A DNA stretch of 64,000 nucleotides, taken from NCBI RefSeq assembly GCF_041107455.1, contig NZ_JBGBPY010000001.1:496001-560000 (forward strand), in the 5' to 3' direction. Shown here piece by piece: positions 34,997 through 44,627 of this stretch. Position 1 is the stretch's first letter. Every line of letters starts with the position of its first letter. The notes under the pieces were generated by a model. It saw nothing but the letters and a program-made list of their open reading frames with translations. It had not been told where the DNA came from and did not search any database. The DNA comes from Rhodanobacter humi. GTDB taxonomy: Bacteria; Pseudomonadota; Gammaproteobacteria; Xanthomonadales; Rhodanobacteraceae. A program made the translations under genes and the position numbers.

Positions 34997-36895
34997 TTAC
35001 CGTCTGTCCAGCGGCGCCAACCACGGGTGGTCGGGACGCGAGCGGCTGTCCAGTCGATTGCTGTTGCCGGGGCAACCCACGCCTTCGGTGGCAGACGTCA
35101 GGCGCCCGTCGCGCGACTGGATGGCGGCGCGGTAGCAGCTGCCCAGCGAGTCGGTGAACGACACCAGCTCTTCGCCCGCTTCGTCGTACGCGAAGTCGGT
35201 GTGGTCGAGCGGATCGGGGATGGCCTTGCCCGGGGCGTGGTCGTGGGTGGCGAGGTTCTCGTCCAGTACGGCGTGGTAGCTCGCGCCCTGCGCATTCGTA
35301 CGATGCGTCTCAATGCGATGGCCCAGCTTCATCGCCACGAAGGCCGTGAAGTCCTGCCCGGTGGTGATCATGGTCTTCTGCACGGAGAGATACAGCGGGT
35401 CGCGCTGTTCTACCGTATAGCCGTCCAGATGCTTGCCATCCAGTTGGCGCTCCATGGCCACCTTCATCGTACCCACCTGGTCGACGGTTTCGTCGTAGCG
35501 CTTGTCGCCCGGCCGCGCAAAATTCATGTGATTGTGGAAGCCGCTGGTGTACTGCACGGTGGTGGTCAGGTCCCCGTGCAGCGTGTGCAGGCGCCCGACG
35601 ATCACGCCGGATTGCGACTGGTCGGTGTCTATCGTTCCCACAATGCGGCCCGCGGCATCGGCATGCAGGGTGTCGTGCACCACCAGCCCGGCGGGTTGCT
35701 GCGCGGCCAGCGTGTCCTGTGTCACCTCGCCGCTCAACTTGCTGGCGTGCGGATCGAGATAGACCAGCAGGTTCGCCGCCACGTTGAAGAAGTGGTGTGC
35801 GCCCGGCACGCGCACCGCCACCGCATGCGGCTTGCCGTCGTCGAACAGGCCGGCGAACGGCGTCAGGTCCACCCGCGTCGGAATGAAGTTGGCCGTCTGG
35901 AAGGCCGGTGTGGGCAACCACAGGCGCGGCTCGATGCCGCCGGTGAAGATCCACGGATACACCGGCGCCAACCCGGCCGGCTGGCCGTCCACCAGCACTT
36001 CCACGCCGCGGAAGCTGCCGCCATCGCAGGCTTCGAACGACTCCAGCGAGTAGTCGCGCGTCTTCTCCAGATAAGCGTTGTCCACGCAGATGTACCAGCG
36101 CTCGTCGAACCCCTGGCTTTGCGCGATCACATCGAGATACGCGCGCTCCACGTTGCGCGGGAAAGTGATTTCGCGCGACAGGCTCTGCTGCGGATTGTCG
36201 AGCGCGGCCTGCTGACCGCGCGGATCGCCGCTCATCGGATAGACACGATCCGCGGACGCCATGGCCGGCTGTCCGTCGCTCGCCGGATAGAACAGCAGGC
36301 GTGCGTCCACGTAGATCGGCTGGTTGGTCGCCGGGCTTATCCAGTTGTTGAGGATCAGCTGCCCCGGCTGCGCCTGCCGGAACAGCGCGGCGTAGTCGCT
36401 GAGGTCGCGCTCGACGTGCCAGTGCTGGGCCACGCCCGGCTCGGGCTCGATGGTGGTGCCGAAATACAGGTTCACGCCGCCCAGCCACAGCGCCACGGTG
36501 CGGTCGAACTGGCGCCCGGCCGGCACCGAGAAATCCGCCTCCAGCACCACCTTGCTCCAGCCATCCGCGCAACCCTTGGGCGGCGCGAACTCGAAGCGAT
36601 GCGGGCGCGCGGCCATCGACGAGCCATCGCCCTGGTCGTCGAACGCTTCATGGGAGAACAACGTCACCGTGCAGGGCTTGGCCGCCGGCCGCGACACCGG
36701 CGGCTCGGCCGTGGCCACCACGCGCGAACCCAGCTCGAACCGCGCCGCGGTGGCTGCATGCAAGGCCGCCGCCGACACCGCGCACGTCGCCAGCAATGCG
36801 ACGCATCCTGGCAGCCATCGCCGCAGTCCACCCTTCCTCTTGTTCGCCACTGTCGATGCTCCCCGTTCTCGGGCCGTCCGCCATGGAGGGGTCAT
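34997..36895 (-). CDS. Peptide:N-glycanase A (PNGase A) family protein, secreted (632 aa)
   Basis: PNGase A enzymes release N-glycans from glycopeptides. The N-terminus is basic and then hydrophobic (LPGCVALLATCAVSAAALHA), a signal or anchor. The diagnostic region runs from about residue 240: ERAYLDVIAQSQGFDERWY, GSFRGVEVLVDGQPAGL, VYPWIFTGGIEPRLW, RVDLTPFAGLFDDGKPH. This follows the plant PNGase A pattern closely. A GTG at 36850 is an alternative start. Neighbours include secreted peptidases, consistent with glycoprotein scavenging; that role is inferred. Confidence 0.85.
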   Translation of the reverse strand: MTPPWRTARERGASTVANKRKGGLRRWLPGCVALLATCAVSAAALHAATAARFELGSRVVATAEPPVSRPAAKPCTVTLFSHEAFDDQGDGSSMAARPHRFEFAPPKGCADGWSKVVLEADFSVPAGRQFDRTVALWLGGVNLYFGTTIEPEPGVAQHWHVERDLSDYAALFRQAQPGQLILNNWISPATNQPIYVDARLLFYPASDGQPAMASADRVYPMSGDPRGQQAALDNPQQSLSREITFPRNVERAYLDVIAQSQGFDERWYICVDNAYLEKTRDYSLESFEACDGGSFRGVEVLVDGQPAGLAPVYPWIFTGGIEPRLWLPTPAFQTANFIPTRVDLTPFAGLFDDGKPHAVAVRVPGAHHFFNVAANLLVYLDPHASKLSGEVTQDTLAAQQPAGLVVHDTLHADAAGRIVGTIDTDQSQSGVIVGRLHTLHGDLTTTVQYTSGFHNHMNFARPGDKRYDETVDQVGTMKVAMERQLDGKHLDGYTVEQRDPLYLSVQKTMITTGQDFTAFVAMKLGHRIETHRTNAQGASYHAVLDENLATHDHAPGKAIPDPLDHTDFAYDEAGEELVSFTDSLGSCYRAAIQSRDGRLTSATEGVGCPGNSNRLDSRSRPDHPWLAPLDRR

Positions 36896-36970
36896 CGTGG
36901 CACGGCCTCCGGTTTGAACGGGGCAAACCCGGCGTGGCGCGCGATCGAAACGTCGGCCCGGTCCGGAAAC

Positions 36971-38269
36971 CTAGCCGAACGGCCGCTCGATCGACGGGCT
37001 CTGCGGCGTGAACCAGCGCGCGCCGTCGGCGCCGACGTGCATGTCGTCCTCCAGCCGCACGCCGAACTCGCCGGGGATGTAGATGCCGGGTTCGTCGCTG
37101 AAGCACATGCCGGCCTCGATCTTCCGCGGGTTGCCCTCGACGAGGTAATACCACTCGTGCATGTCCATGCCGATGCCGTGGCCGAGGCGGTGCGAGAAAT
37201 ACGTGTAGCCGGGGCCGTAGCCGGCATCGACGATGACCTTGCGCGCGGCGGCGTCCACCGACTCCATCGCCGCGCCCGGATGCGCGGCCGCGAGCGCGGC
37301 GCGTTGCGCCTTCGCCACGACGTCGAACACCCGCTTCATCTGGTCGCTGGCCTTGCCCAGCGTGAAGGTGCGGGTGATGTCGCTCTGGTAGCCCTCCACG
37401 TAGCAGCCGTCGTCCAGCATCACCGGCGTGGCGTCGCGGATCACCTGCGGCTCGCGCGAGCCGTGCGGCAGCGCGGTGTAGGTGCCGACGTTGATGCTGG
37501 CCTCGCCACGCAGGCCCATGCGCGCGTAGCCGGCGTCCACCCACGCCGCGATGTGCTGCTGGGTCATGCCGGGTTCCAGGCTCTGCCAGATCGCCTTGTA
37601 CAAGGCCAGCGTGGCGTTGTTCGCCACCTGCATCAGCGCGAGTTCCGCGGGACTCTTGATCGCGCGGCAGCCCGCGGTGACCGGCGTCGCCGGCGCCAGC
37701 TTCGCCTGCGGCATCGCCGCGGCGATGCCGGTGGAGCGGAAGAACGGCACCTTCTCCTCGATGCCCAGCGTGCCGGTGCTGGCGCCGTGCTCGCGCATCA
37801 GCTGCGCGATCAGCGCGTACGGGCTCTCGTTCTCCTGCCAGGTGCGCACGTCGTGGCCGAAGCGGATCTGCTCCAGCGCGCGGCTGCGTTCGAACGCGGG
37901 CGTGATGTACACCGGGTCGCCCGAGCGCGGCAGCAGCATGCCCATCAGGCGCTCGCTGGTCCACCAGCGCATGCCGGTGTAGTAGTCCAGCGTGGTGCCG
38001 CCATCGAGGTAGATGGCGTCCATGCCGTGCCGGCCCATCAGCTCCTGCGCCTTCGCGAGGCGCGCGCGGCGCTCATCGTCGGTGATCGGCACGACCTGCG
38101 ACTTCACCGGCTGCAGCGCGAGGATAGCCGCCGGCAGCTTGATGCCGCCGACTTCTGCGGCCTTCGCCCCGGCGCCCAGCATCGCCACCGGCAGCGCCGC
38201 CGCGCCCAGCGCCGTGGATTGCAGGAAGCGGCGGCGGCCGGGGTGCATCGCGTCGTGGCGCTTGCTCAT
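36971..38269 (-). CDS. M24-family metallopeptidase, Xaa-Pro dipeptidase-like, Tat-exported (432 aa)
   Basis: The twin-arginine signal RRRFLQSTALGAAALPVAML predicts folded export to the periplasm. After a creatinase-like N-domain, the catalytic pita-bread domain shows metal ligands in LDDGCYVEGYQSDITRTF (two Asp), His in RLGHGIGMDMHEW, Glu in CFSDEPGIYI and Glu in GVRLEDDMHV, the full M24 set. Predicted to cleave peptides with proline in second position. The start at 38269 places the RR motif near the N-terminus. Confidence 0.92.
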   Translation of the reverse strand: MSKRHDAMHPGRRRFLQSTALGAAALPVAMLGAGAKAAEVGGIKLPAAILALQPVKSQVVPITDDERRARLAKAQELMGRHGMDAIYLDGGTTLDYYTGMRWWTSERLMGMLLPRSGDPVYITPAFERSRALEQIRFGHDVRTWQENESPYALIAQLMREHGASTGTLGIEEKVPFFRSTGIAAAMPQAKLAPATPVTAGCRAIKSPAELALMQVANNATLALYKAIWQSLEPGMTQQHIAAWVDAGYARMGLRGEASINVGTYTALPHGSREPQVIRDATPVMLDDGCYVEGYQSDITRTFTLGKASDQMKRVFDVVAKAQRAALAAAHPGAAMESVDAAARKVIVDAGYGPGYTYFSHRLGHGIGMDMHEWYYLVEGNPRKIEAGMCFSDEPGIYIPGEFGVRLEDDMHVGADGARWFTPQSPSIERPFG

Positions 38270-38392
38270 GGGTTCGCTCTCGTCCGGGACCGGGCCGATA
38301 TTGCGGCACGGCCACGGGCGGTTCGCCACTGGCAAAAGGCATGGCCACCCGCGCGATTCGCCGCGACGAACCCGCTCAGCGCCGCCTCGACA

Positions 38393-39388
38393 TCACGCCC
38401 CTGCGCAAGCCGGTTCGCCCGGCTGCATCGCATGGAATTCGATGGACAGGCCGAGGTCGTCCCGTGTCGGCGCGAGGAAGGACTCGCCGGACAGGCCGCG
38501 GTAGGTCGTCAGCTGGCGCTCGTAGCCGCGCTCCACCCAGCGCCGCGCACGCCCGAGGTCGCTCACGCCGAAGCTCACGCCCAGGATGCGCGCGCCGCCG
38601 TTCGCCATGGTCTGCGCGGCGAGGCCCGCGCCGTCGGGCTGGAGCGCCAGCAGCGCGGTCGGGCCGACCGGCACGCAATAGCCCTTCGCGCCGAGTGCGG
38701 GCAGCTTGACCGGCACCGCATGGCCGTAGCCCATTTTCTCGAGCTGGCGGCGGTCGGCATCGGCATCGGCCGACACCAGCCAGATCGACGACAGTTCGCG
38801 CGCGCCGTTGGGATGCTCGCGCGTCACGCGGTAGTCGGCGGCGTTGGCGGGATCGAACTGATCGGGCGCGTAGCCGGCCGCGTAGTCGATGAAGAAGGTG
38901 TTGCTCGACAGCGGCGCATGGTCGAACGCGAACAGCCGCCAGCCCGGCTTCGCACTGTCGGGGCCGGAGAAGAACGGCGTGACCGCGTAGTGCAGTGCCT
39001 GCAGCGACTGGTGGATCGCATCCAGCGACGCGGTGCGGAAACCGAAGGTGCGCGAACCCGGGCCGCCCTTCAGCGCCTGCTGGTCTTCCTGCATGCCGGG
39101 GTCGAACGCGGGATCGGGCCGGGTGATGCCGAGCAGTTCGATGAAGCTGCTGTCGGCGAAGCGGATGTAGCGATTGGCCACGCCGCCGGGGTCGCGCCCG
39201 GGCCGCACCTGGAAGCCCAGCTTGACCGCCATGACCGCGGTGGCCTGGTCGATGCCGCGCCCCCACAGCAGGATGTGGTCGAGCCGCGTGGCGGGTGCCG
39301 CGGGAACGGTCGCCGGGGTCGAAGCCTGCGCGACACCCGCGCACAACAGCAGCCATGCCGAAACGTAGCGGATCAGGCGCATGCGCAT
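38393..39388 (-). CDS. Secreted VOC/glyoxalase-like domain protein (331 aa)
   Basis: The signal peptide is MRMRLIRYVSAWLLLCAGVAQA. Two VOC-type halves follow, starting with ATRLDHILLWGRGIDQATAVMAVKLGFQV and FADSSFIELLGI. This resembles the glyoxalase-like domain group of PF13468 type. A catalytic role is not apparent. The ATG at 39388 was chosen because it places the signal peptide at the start. Confidence 0.78.
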   Translation of the reverse strand: MRMRLIRYVSAWLLLCAGVAQASTPATVPAAPATRLDHILLWGRGIDQATAVMAVKLGFQVRPGRDPGGVANRYIRFADSSFIELLGITRPDPAFDPGMQEDQQALKGGPGSRTFGFRTASLDAIHQSLQALHYAVTPFFSGPDSAKPGWRLFAFDHAPLSSNTFFIDYAAGYAPDQFDPANAADYRVTREHPNGARELSSIWLVSADADADRRQLEKMGYGHAVPVKLPALGAKGYCVPVGPTALLALQPDGAGLAAQTMANGGARILGVSFGVSDLGRARRWVERGYERQLTTYRGLSGESFLAPTRDDLGLSIEFHAMQPGEPACAGA

Positions 39389-39556
39389 CCTCACGTGCAA
39401 GGTTGGGGAATTTTCCCGGCAAGCCGGCCGGCTTGCTCCGGGCGCCCTTTTATCGGCGGATCGCCGCTCGCCTGCAAGGACAATATCCGGACAAAAACGG
39501 CCAACGCACCTGCATGCACGGCGCATTGCGGCATCGATCGGCGACAAGCCCCGCGC

Positions 39557-40492
39557 TCAGGCACCCGCGCCACGGCGCAGCGACTGCGGCGACATGCCGA
39601 ACGCGCGGACGAAGGCGCGGCGCATGCGGCTGGCGTCGCCGAAACCCGTCGCCGCGGCGATGTGGTCCAGGCCGAGATGGCTGGTCTCCACCGCGATGCG
39701 CGCGGACTCCAGGCGCAGACCCTCCACGACCTTGGCCGGCGTCGCGCCGATCTCCGCCGCGAAGGCGCGGGCGAAATTGCGCGGGCTCATCGCGGCGCGC
39801 TCGGCCAGCCGCTCCACCGTCATCGGCTCGGCGAGGCGCGCGCGCATCCAGCCGATCAGCTCGCCGAAGCGCCCGGTGCGGCCACCGCGTTCCACCAGGG
39901 CGGAATACTGCGACTGCCCACCATGCCGTCGCTGGTGCACCACCAACTGCTGCGCCGCGCGTCGCGCGATGGCGGGGCCGAGGTCGTCCTCGACCAGCGC
40001 CAGCGCCAGGTCGATCCCCGCGGAGATGCCCGCCGAGGTCCACAGCTCGCCGTCCCGCACGAACATCCGGTCGGCATCCAGGCGCACTTTCGGGTAGCGC
40101 AACCGGAAGCGTTCGGCCGCGTCCCAGTGCGTGGTGGCGCGCCGGCCGTCGAGCAAGCCGGCCTCTGCGAGGAAGAACGCGCCGGAGCAGACGCCCGCCG
40201 TGCGCCGCCACGCGTCGACGCCCAGCCAGGCCATGATGTCGCGCTGGCTCTCCTCGACCTGCGCCAGGTTGCCGCCCGAGACGATCACCGTGTCGAAGCG
40301 CTCCTGCCCCAGCGGCGCGGCCGCCAGGCATACGCCCGCGGAACTGCGCACGCTGCCGCCGCCAGGGGCGAGCACCCTGATCGCGTAGCTGTCCGGCCGG
40401 AAACGCTCGGCCATCTCGAACACCGCGATCGGGCCGGCCGCGTCCAGCAGCTGGAATCCCGGGAAAACCACGATGGCGATCTCGCGTCGCAT
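39557..40492 (-). CDS. GlxA-type transcriptional regulator, DJ-1/PfpI plus AraC domains (311 aa)
   Basis: The N-terminal domain (about residues 1-165) is DJ-1/PfpI-like: REIAIVVFPGFQLLDAAGPIAVFE and the nucleophile-elbow region AGVCSGAFFLAEAGLLDG. The C-terminal domain has two AraC helix-turn-helices, MTVERLAERAAMSPRNFARAF and LGLDHIAAATGFGDASRMRRAF. Such regulators control amino-acid or amine catabolism genes. The target is not obvious here. ATG 40492 is preferred to 40510. Confidence 0.9.
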   Translation of the reverse strand: MRREIAIVVFPGFQLLDAAGPIAVFEMAERFRPDSYAIRVLAPGGGSVRSSAGVCLAAAPLGQERFDTVIVSGGNLAQVEESQRDIMAWLGVDAWRRTAGVCSGAFFLAEAGLLDGRRATTHWDAAERFRLRYPKVRLDADRMFVRDGELWTSAGISAGIDLALALVEDDLGPAIARRAAQQLVVHQRRHGGQSQYSALVERGGRTGRFGELIGWMRARLAEPMTVERLAERAAMSPRNFARAFAAEIGATPAKVVEGLRLESARIAVETSHLGLDHIAAATGFGDASRMRRAFVRAFGMSPQSLRRGAGA

Positions 40493-40652
40493 GGTGCCGG
40501 CCACTCGCATGTGCAGTGGCGGAAAAGTGGCGTAATCGCGAGGCGTGCGTCAAGCCGGGGCGCGAAGCGCTCAGCATGCTTCAAGCCTCCCGGGAAACGG
40601 CACCCCGCAGACGCGGGCTAGACTGGCCCCGCCTTCCGCGCGAGCCGCCTCC

Positions 40653-41033
40653 ATGATTCCCCACTTCAGCGACTTCTCCGCCAACGAGCGCACCTACCTC
40701 GCCTGGATCCGCACGGCGATCTCGCTGATGGGCTTCGGTTTCCTGATCGAGCGCTTCGACGTGTTCCTCGTCTACACGACACGCGGCGCGGTGCTCGGCA
40801 ACGGCCTGCACATGCGCGCTTCGGAATGGCTGGGTCTGGGCATGATCCTGCTCGGCGCCGTGCTGATCCTGCTGGCCACCCGCAGCTTCTACCGCAATTG
40901 CCGGCTGATCCAGAGCGAAACCGAAGCCTCCTACCGCGGCTCCGCAGTCGAACGCGTGCTGACGGCATTGCTGGTCGCGCTGGCGCTGTTCCTCGTGCTG
41001 TACGTGGGTTACCAGCTCACCAGCCTGCAGTGA
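40653..41033 (+). CDS. DUF202-family inner-membrane protein, YidH-like (126 aa)
   Basis: The conserved N-terminus FSANERTYLAWIRTAISLMGFGFLIERF is the DUF202 signature. Three hydrophobic segments follow, around residues 23-40, 60-78 and 105-122. The function of the family is unknown. The ATG at 40653 is followed directly by this motif; the ORF upstream of it is not conserved. Confidence 0.88.
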   Translation: MIPHFSDFSANERTYLAWIRTAISLMGFGFLIERFDVFLVYTTRGAVLGNGLHMRASEWLGLGMILLGAVLILLATRSFYRNCRLIQSETEASYRGSAVERVLTALLVALALFLVLYVGYQLTSLQ

Positions 41034-41140
41034 TGCGGTGCCGGAGCGGGCAAGCCGGCACCCTTCCCTCCACAGCGCTACAGTGATCGGCGGGGCCCGG
41101 GGCCGGACGTTCAAACAGCCATGCTGATTGGAGGGGAGCC

Positions 41141-42646
41141 ATGCGACATGCGATAGCGCTTGCGGCAGCCTTGTTGATCGGTGCGGGCGCGGCCTGCGCC
41201 GCGACCCGCGATCTCGCACCCATCGTGTTGCCGCAGGCTGCAGCGCCCGGCAAGGCGGTGCAGCCGTTCGTCAAGGTGGATGCGCCCGTGGTCGCGCTGT
41301 TGCACGTGCGCGTGATCGACGGCAGCGGCGCGCCCGCGCGCGCGAACCAGACGATCCTGATCGAGCACGGCAAGATCGCGGCCGTGGGCGCCGACGGCCT
41401 GCCGATACCCGCCGACGCCAAGCGTATCGACCTTTCCGGCCGCACCGTGTTCCCGGGCCTGGTCGGCATGCACGACCACCTGTTCTACATCGCGCGGCCG
41501 AACCTTGGCGAGCAGGACGGCAAGCTGCACAGCGATCCGCCGCTGATCGTGCCAGAGATGGCGTACTCGGCGCCGCGGCTGTACCTCGCCATGGGCGTCA
41601 CCACCTTGCGTACCACCGGCAGCGTCGAGCCGTACACCGACCTCAACCTCAAGCACGACATCGACCAAGGCAAACTGCCCGGCCCGCACATGGACGTCAC
41701 CGGGCCGTACCTGGAAGGCGCGAACTCGCCCTTCATCCAGATGCACCCCATCCGCGACCCCGAGGACGCGAAGGAAACCGTGGCGTTCTGGGCGAAACAG
41801 GGCGTCACCTCGTTCAAGGCCTACATGGACCTCACCCGCGCCGAACTGCAGGCCGCGGTGGACGAGGCGCACCGCCTGGGGCTGAAGGTCACCGGCCACC
41901 TGTGCGCGGTCACCTACCGCGAAGCCGCCGCGATCGGCATCGACGACCTCGAGCACGGTTTCTTCGTCAACACCGAGCACGACCCCGGCAAGGCGCCGGA
42001 CCAGTGCACCGAGTCCGACGGCCTCGCCACGCTGCGTGCGATGGACCCGCAGGGCAGCGACGCCAGGAGCCTGATCCACGACCTCGTGGCGCACCACGTC
42101 GCCGTCACTTCGACCCTGCCGGTGTTCGAACAGATGGTGCCGCACCACGCGCCGCTGTGGCCGCAGGCGATGGCCACGCTGAGCCCGCAGGCCAAGCACG
42201 ACTACCTGCTGTTGCGTGAGCGCACGGACGCCTTGCCACCGGGTGAGGCGCAGAAACGCGGCCTCACGTTCCGCCACGGCATGGCGATGGAACGCGCATT
42301 CGCCGCCGCAGGCGGCCTGCTGCTGGCCGGCCCCGACCCTACCGGCAACGGCGGCGTGGTACCCGGCTTCGGCGACCTGCGCGAAGTGGAACTGCTGGTG
42401 GAGGAAGGCTTCACGCCCGCACAGGCGATCCGCATCGCCAGCTGGAACGGCGCGCTCTACCTCGGCCTGCAGGACCGCATCGGCTCGATCGCCGCGGGCA
42501 AGGACGCCGACCTGGTCGTGGTGAAGGGCGATCCTTCGCAGCACATCGACGACATCGAGCACGTCGAGACCGTGTTCAAGGATGGCGTCGGCTACGACTC
42601 GCAAGCGCTGCTGCAATCCGTGCAGGGGCGCTACGGCGAATACTGA
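41141..42646 (+). CDS. Secreted amidohydrolase (501 aa)
   Basis: The signal peptide is MRHAIALAAALLIGAGAACA. The composite beta-sandwich plus TIM barrel of the amidohydrolase superfamily is evident. Metal His pair is in GLVGMHDHLFY, the barrel Lys in TSFKAYMDLTR, and further His in VTGHLCAV and LEHGFFV. The C-terminal catalytic Asp lies in AGPDPTGNG, and GSIAAGKDADLVVV closes the sandwich. The class includes imidazolonepropionase-like and prolidase-like enzymes; substrate not decided. Preceded by GGAGGGGAGCC, a good ribosome binding site. Confidence 0.88.
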   Translation: MRHAIALAAALLIGAGAACAATRDLAPIVLPQAAAPGKAVQPFVKVDAPVVALLHVRVIDGSGAPARANQTILIEHGKIAAVGADGLPIPADAKRIDLSGRTVFPGLVGMHDHLFYIARPNLGEQDGKLHSDPPLIVPEMAYSAPRLYLAMGVTTLRTTGSVEPYTDLNLKHDIDQGKLPGPHMDVTGPYLEGANSPFIQMHPIRDPEDAKETVAFWAKQGVTSFKAYMDLTRAELQAAVDEAHRLGLKVTGHLCAVTYREAAAIGIDDLEHGFFVNTEHDPGKAPDQCTESDGLATLRAMDPQGSDARSLIHDLVAHHVAVTSTLPVFEQMVPHHAPLWPQAMATLSPQAKHDYLLLRERTDALPPGEAQKRGLTFRHGMAMERAFAAAGGLLLAGPDPTGNGGVVPGFGDLREVELLVEEGFTPAQAIRIASWNGALYLGLQDRIGSIAAGKDADLVVVKGDPSQHIDDIEHVETVFKDGVGYDSQALLQSVQGRYGEY

Positions 42647-42715
42647 GGCTGGCCGCAGGCGCTGCGCGGCCCCGGCGGGACCGCGCAGCGGCGTGACCCG
42701 GGTTTCCGGGATCGC

Positions 42716-43429
42716 CTACATCGCCGGCGCGGGTGTCCCATCGGACCACTTCGCGGCTGGGATCATCAGCACCTGCACCGCCACCACCCCGTCGTGGAAC
42801 TGCGGGTTCCGCATGACCGGCGAACCCGGCACGTCGGCACCCCAATCTGCTCCGCGCGAAACGTAAAACATCAGGTGCGGCATCCAGTGCCCCGCGTCGT
42901 CATTCAGGTAGCCCTGCTTCGACATCATGTAGCACATCGCGCCGGGCTCCAGCGGTGGCAACTGCTTCGCGGCGACGGCGGCCTTCATGCCGTCCATGAT
43001 CTGTTCCCTGGATTTTCCGGCGAGTGCCAGCTCGGTCCGCTTGAAGGTGATCGGCAGGATCGAGCGTGCCGCCTGCGGGTTGAGGCACATCGGCCCGCGC
43101 AACCTGGGATTCCAGAATTCCGGGAAATCGAACTGCGCCGTCCAAGAGCGGTCGACCAGGCACACGAAACCGTTCTTGCCCTCGACCGCCGTGACGTAGC
43201 CATGCGGCCCGAGCACCAGGATCGTGGCGTCCCCGGAAATCGCCTTGGGCGCCGCGCTGCGCGCCAGCGCGATCTCCGCATTGCGGTCCGCCATCAGGTA
43301 TTGCGACAGCGGCGCCATGCTTGGATAGGCGTGCTGCACACCCTTGGCTGTCGAACTTCCGACAACGGCTACCGTCAAGAACAAGCCCAGCATCATGCAA
43401 ATCTTTGGGCGGACGACATTTCGCTTCAT
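42716..43429 (-). CDS. Secreted hypothetical protein (237 aa)
   Basis: A signal peptide (KICMMLGLFLTVAVVGSSTA) is followed by a mature domain with no family I can name. Features include AEIALARSAAPKAISGDATI, VCLVDRSW, FWNPRLRGPMCLNPQAARS and a C-terminal AMCYMMSKQGYLNDDAGHWMPHLMFY. Four Cys remain in the mature part, so disulfides are possible. ATG 43429 is chosen for the signal peptide and a GGAGACAGAG ribosome binding site. Confidence 0.75.
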   Translation of the reverse strand: MKRNVVRPKICMMLGLFLTVAVVGSSTAKGVQHAYPSMAPLSQYLMADRNAEIALARSAAPKAISGDATILVLGPHGYVTAVEGKNGFVCLVDRSWTAQFDFPEFWNPRLRGPMCLNPQAARSILPITFKRTELALAGKSREQIMDGMKAAVAAKQLPPLEPGAMCYMMSKQGYLNDDAGHWMPHLMFYVSRGADWGADVPGSPVMRNPQFHDGVVAVQVLMIPAAKWSDGTPAPAM

Positions 43430-43791
43430 CTCTGTCTCCCGAATGGATCGCACAGGCACCATGAAGATCCGACGCTCATCGGACCGAACCCGGATCGCGC
43501 CCGGGCAAAGGCACCCGTGGGCGAACCGTCCCAACGACGAACGGCGCAGGGGGAAATCGACATCCGGTCGGTCCCGCACGCCAAGGCAATCCACAACCCC
43601 CGGCCGTAGTCGATTCCCCCGCCCCGCATCGAAGGCCGCGCCCAGCGGCGTACTGATCAACCGTTACGTCCGCGAGGGCGCGGTGCGCACCGGGTCGTTC
43701 GGACCCGGCTGACCGGCGCCCGCGCCGCGCGATTGAGATGCGCGCCTCCGCCTCCACATCATGGGCATCCGAACCCGCCCCTGGATCGCCC
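43430..43791. other. Intergenic stretch between divergent genes
   Basis: 362 bases between the secreted hypothetical gene and the FrnE-like gene. It should hold two divergent promoters; I see no clear hexamers, repeats or additional gene. Confidence 0.5.
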
Positions 43792-44481
43792 ATGACTTCC
43801 CACGCCCCGCTCCGCATCGATTTCGTCTCCGACGTCGCCTGCCCGTGGTGCGCGGTCGGGCTCGCCAGCCTGCAACAGGCGCTGGCGAAGCTCGACGGCG
43901 CGGTGCGCACGGACATCCACCTGCAACCGTTCGAGCTGAATCCGCAGATGGCGGCTGAAGGCGAGGACGCCGGCGAGCACATCATGCGCAAGTACGGCAT
44001 CGACGAGGCGCGGATGGATGCCAACCGCGCGGCGATCCGCGAGCGCGCCGCGGCGCTCGGCTTCGCCTACAACGTGCACCGCGGCAGCCGCGTCTGGAAC
44101 ACCTTCGACGCGCACCGGCTGCTGCACTGGGCCGGCTTGCAGGACGGCGCACGTGCGCTGGCACTGAAGCAGGCGCTGCTGCGCGCCTACTTCAGCGACG
44201 GCGAGAACGTTTCCGACCACGACGTGCTCGTCCGCATCGCCGGAGATGCCGGCCTCGATGCCGGCGAAGCACGCCGCGTGCTGGACAGCGGCGAGTACGC
44301 CGACGAAGTGCGTGCGCAGGAACGGCGCTTCCAGCAGGCCGGCATCCATTCCGTGCCGGCCACCATCGTCAACGGCACGCATCTGATCTCGGGCGGACAG
44401 CCGCCGGAAGTGTTCGAACGCGCGTTGCGGGAGATTGCGGAGCAGGCCACCGGCGCGGGCGGCGTGCGCGAAACACGGTAG
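43792..44481 (+). CDS. DsbA-family oxidoreductase, FrnE-like (229 aa)
   Basis: A thioredoxin fold with a helical insertion. The redox motif is CPWC in DVACPWCAVGLASL (about residues 18-21). LQPFELNPQMAAEGED and the cis-Pro region HSVPATIVNGTHLISGGQP follow, as in the FrnE/2-hydroxychromene-isomerase-like group. There is no signal peptide, so it is cytoplasmic. ATG 43792 is chosen because upstream codons to 43738 are not conserved. Convergent with the permease gene. Confidence 0.88.
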   Translation: MTSHAPLRIDFVSDVACPWCAVGLASLQQALAKLDGAVRTDIHLQPFELNPQMAAEGEDAGEHIMRKYGIDEARMDANRAAIRERAAALGFAYNVHRGSRVWNTFDAHRLLHWAGLQDGARALALKQALLRAYFSDGENVSDHDVLVRIAGDAGLDAGEARRVLDSGEYADEVRAQERRFQQAGIHSVPATIVNGTHLISGGQPPEVFERALREIAEQATGAGGVRETR

Positions 44482-44627
44482 CCGCGTTGCCGCATGATCC
44501 GCGGCAGCTTGTCGACCGGCAGCGCGTCCACGCGACGCCGGTCGAAGCCGGTCGCACGCTGCGCCTGCTGCAGTGAATCGACGACGGCCTCGAGCGAACG
44601 GCGGCCGGAAGACGGCGTGGAATATCC

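Noticed and set aside
33527..40621. A 2364-codon open frame on the plus strand
   Set aside because: It runs antisense to PNGase A, M24, VOC and GlxA-type genes that have clear motifs. Long antisense frames are expected when third positions are almost all G or C. Its translation is low-complexity Arg/Ala/His-rich.
44482..44627. An in-frame continuation after the permease stop codon, ending LPVDKLPRIMRQRGYR
   Set aside because: It reads like coding sequence but has no start codon or ribosome binding site and no recognised family. At most a remnant.
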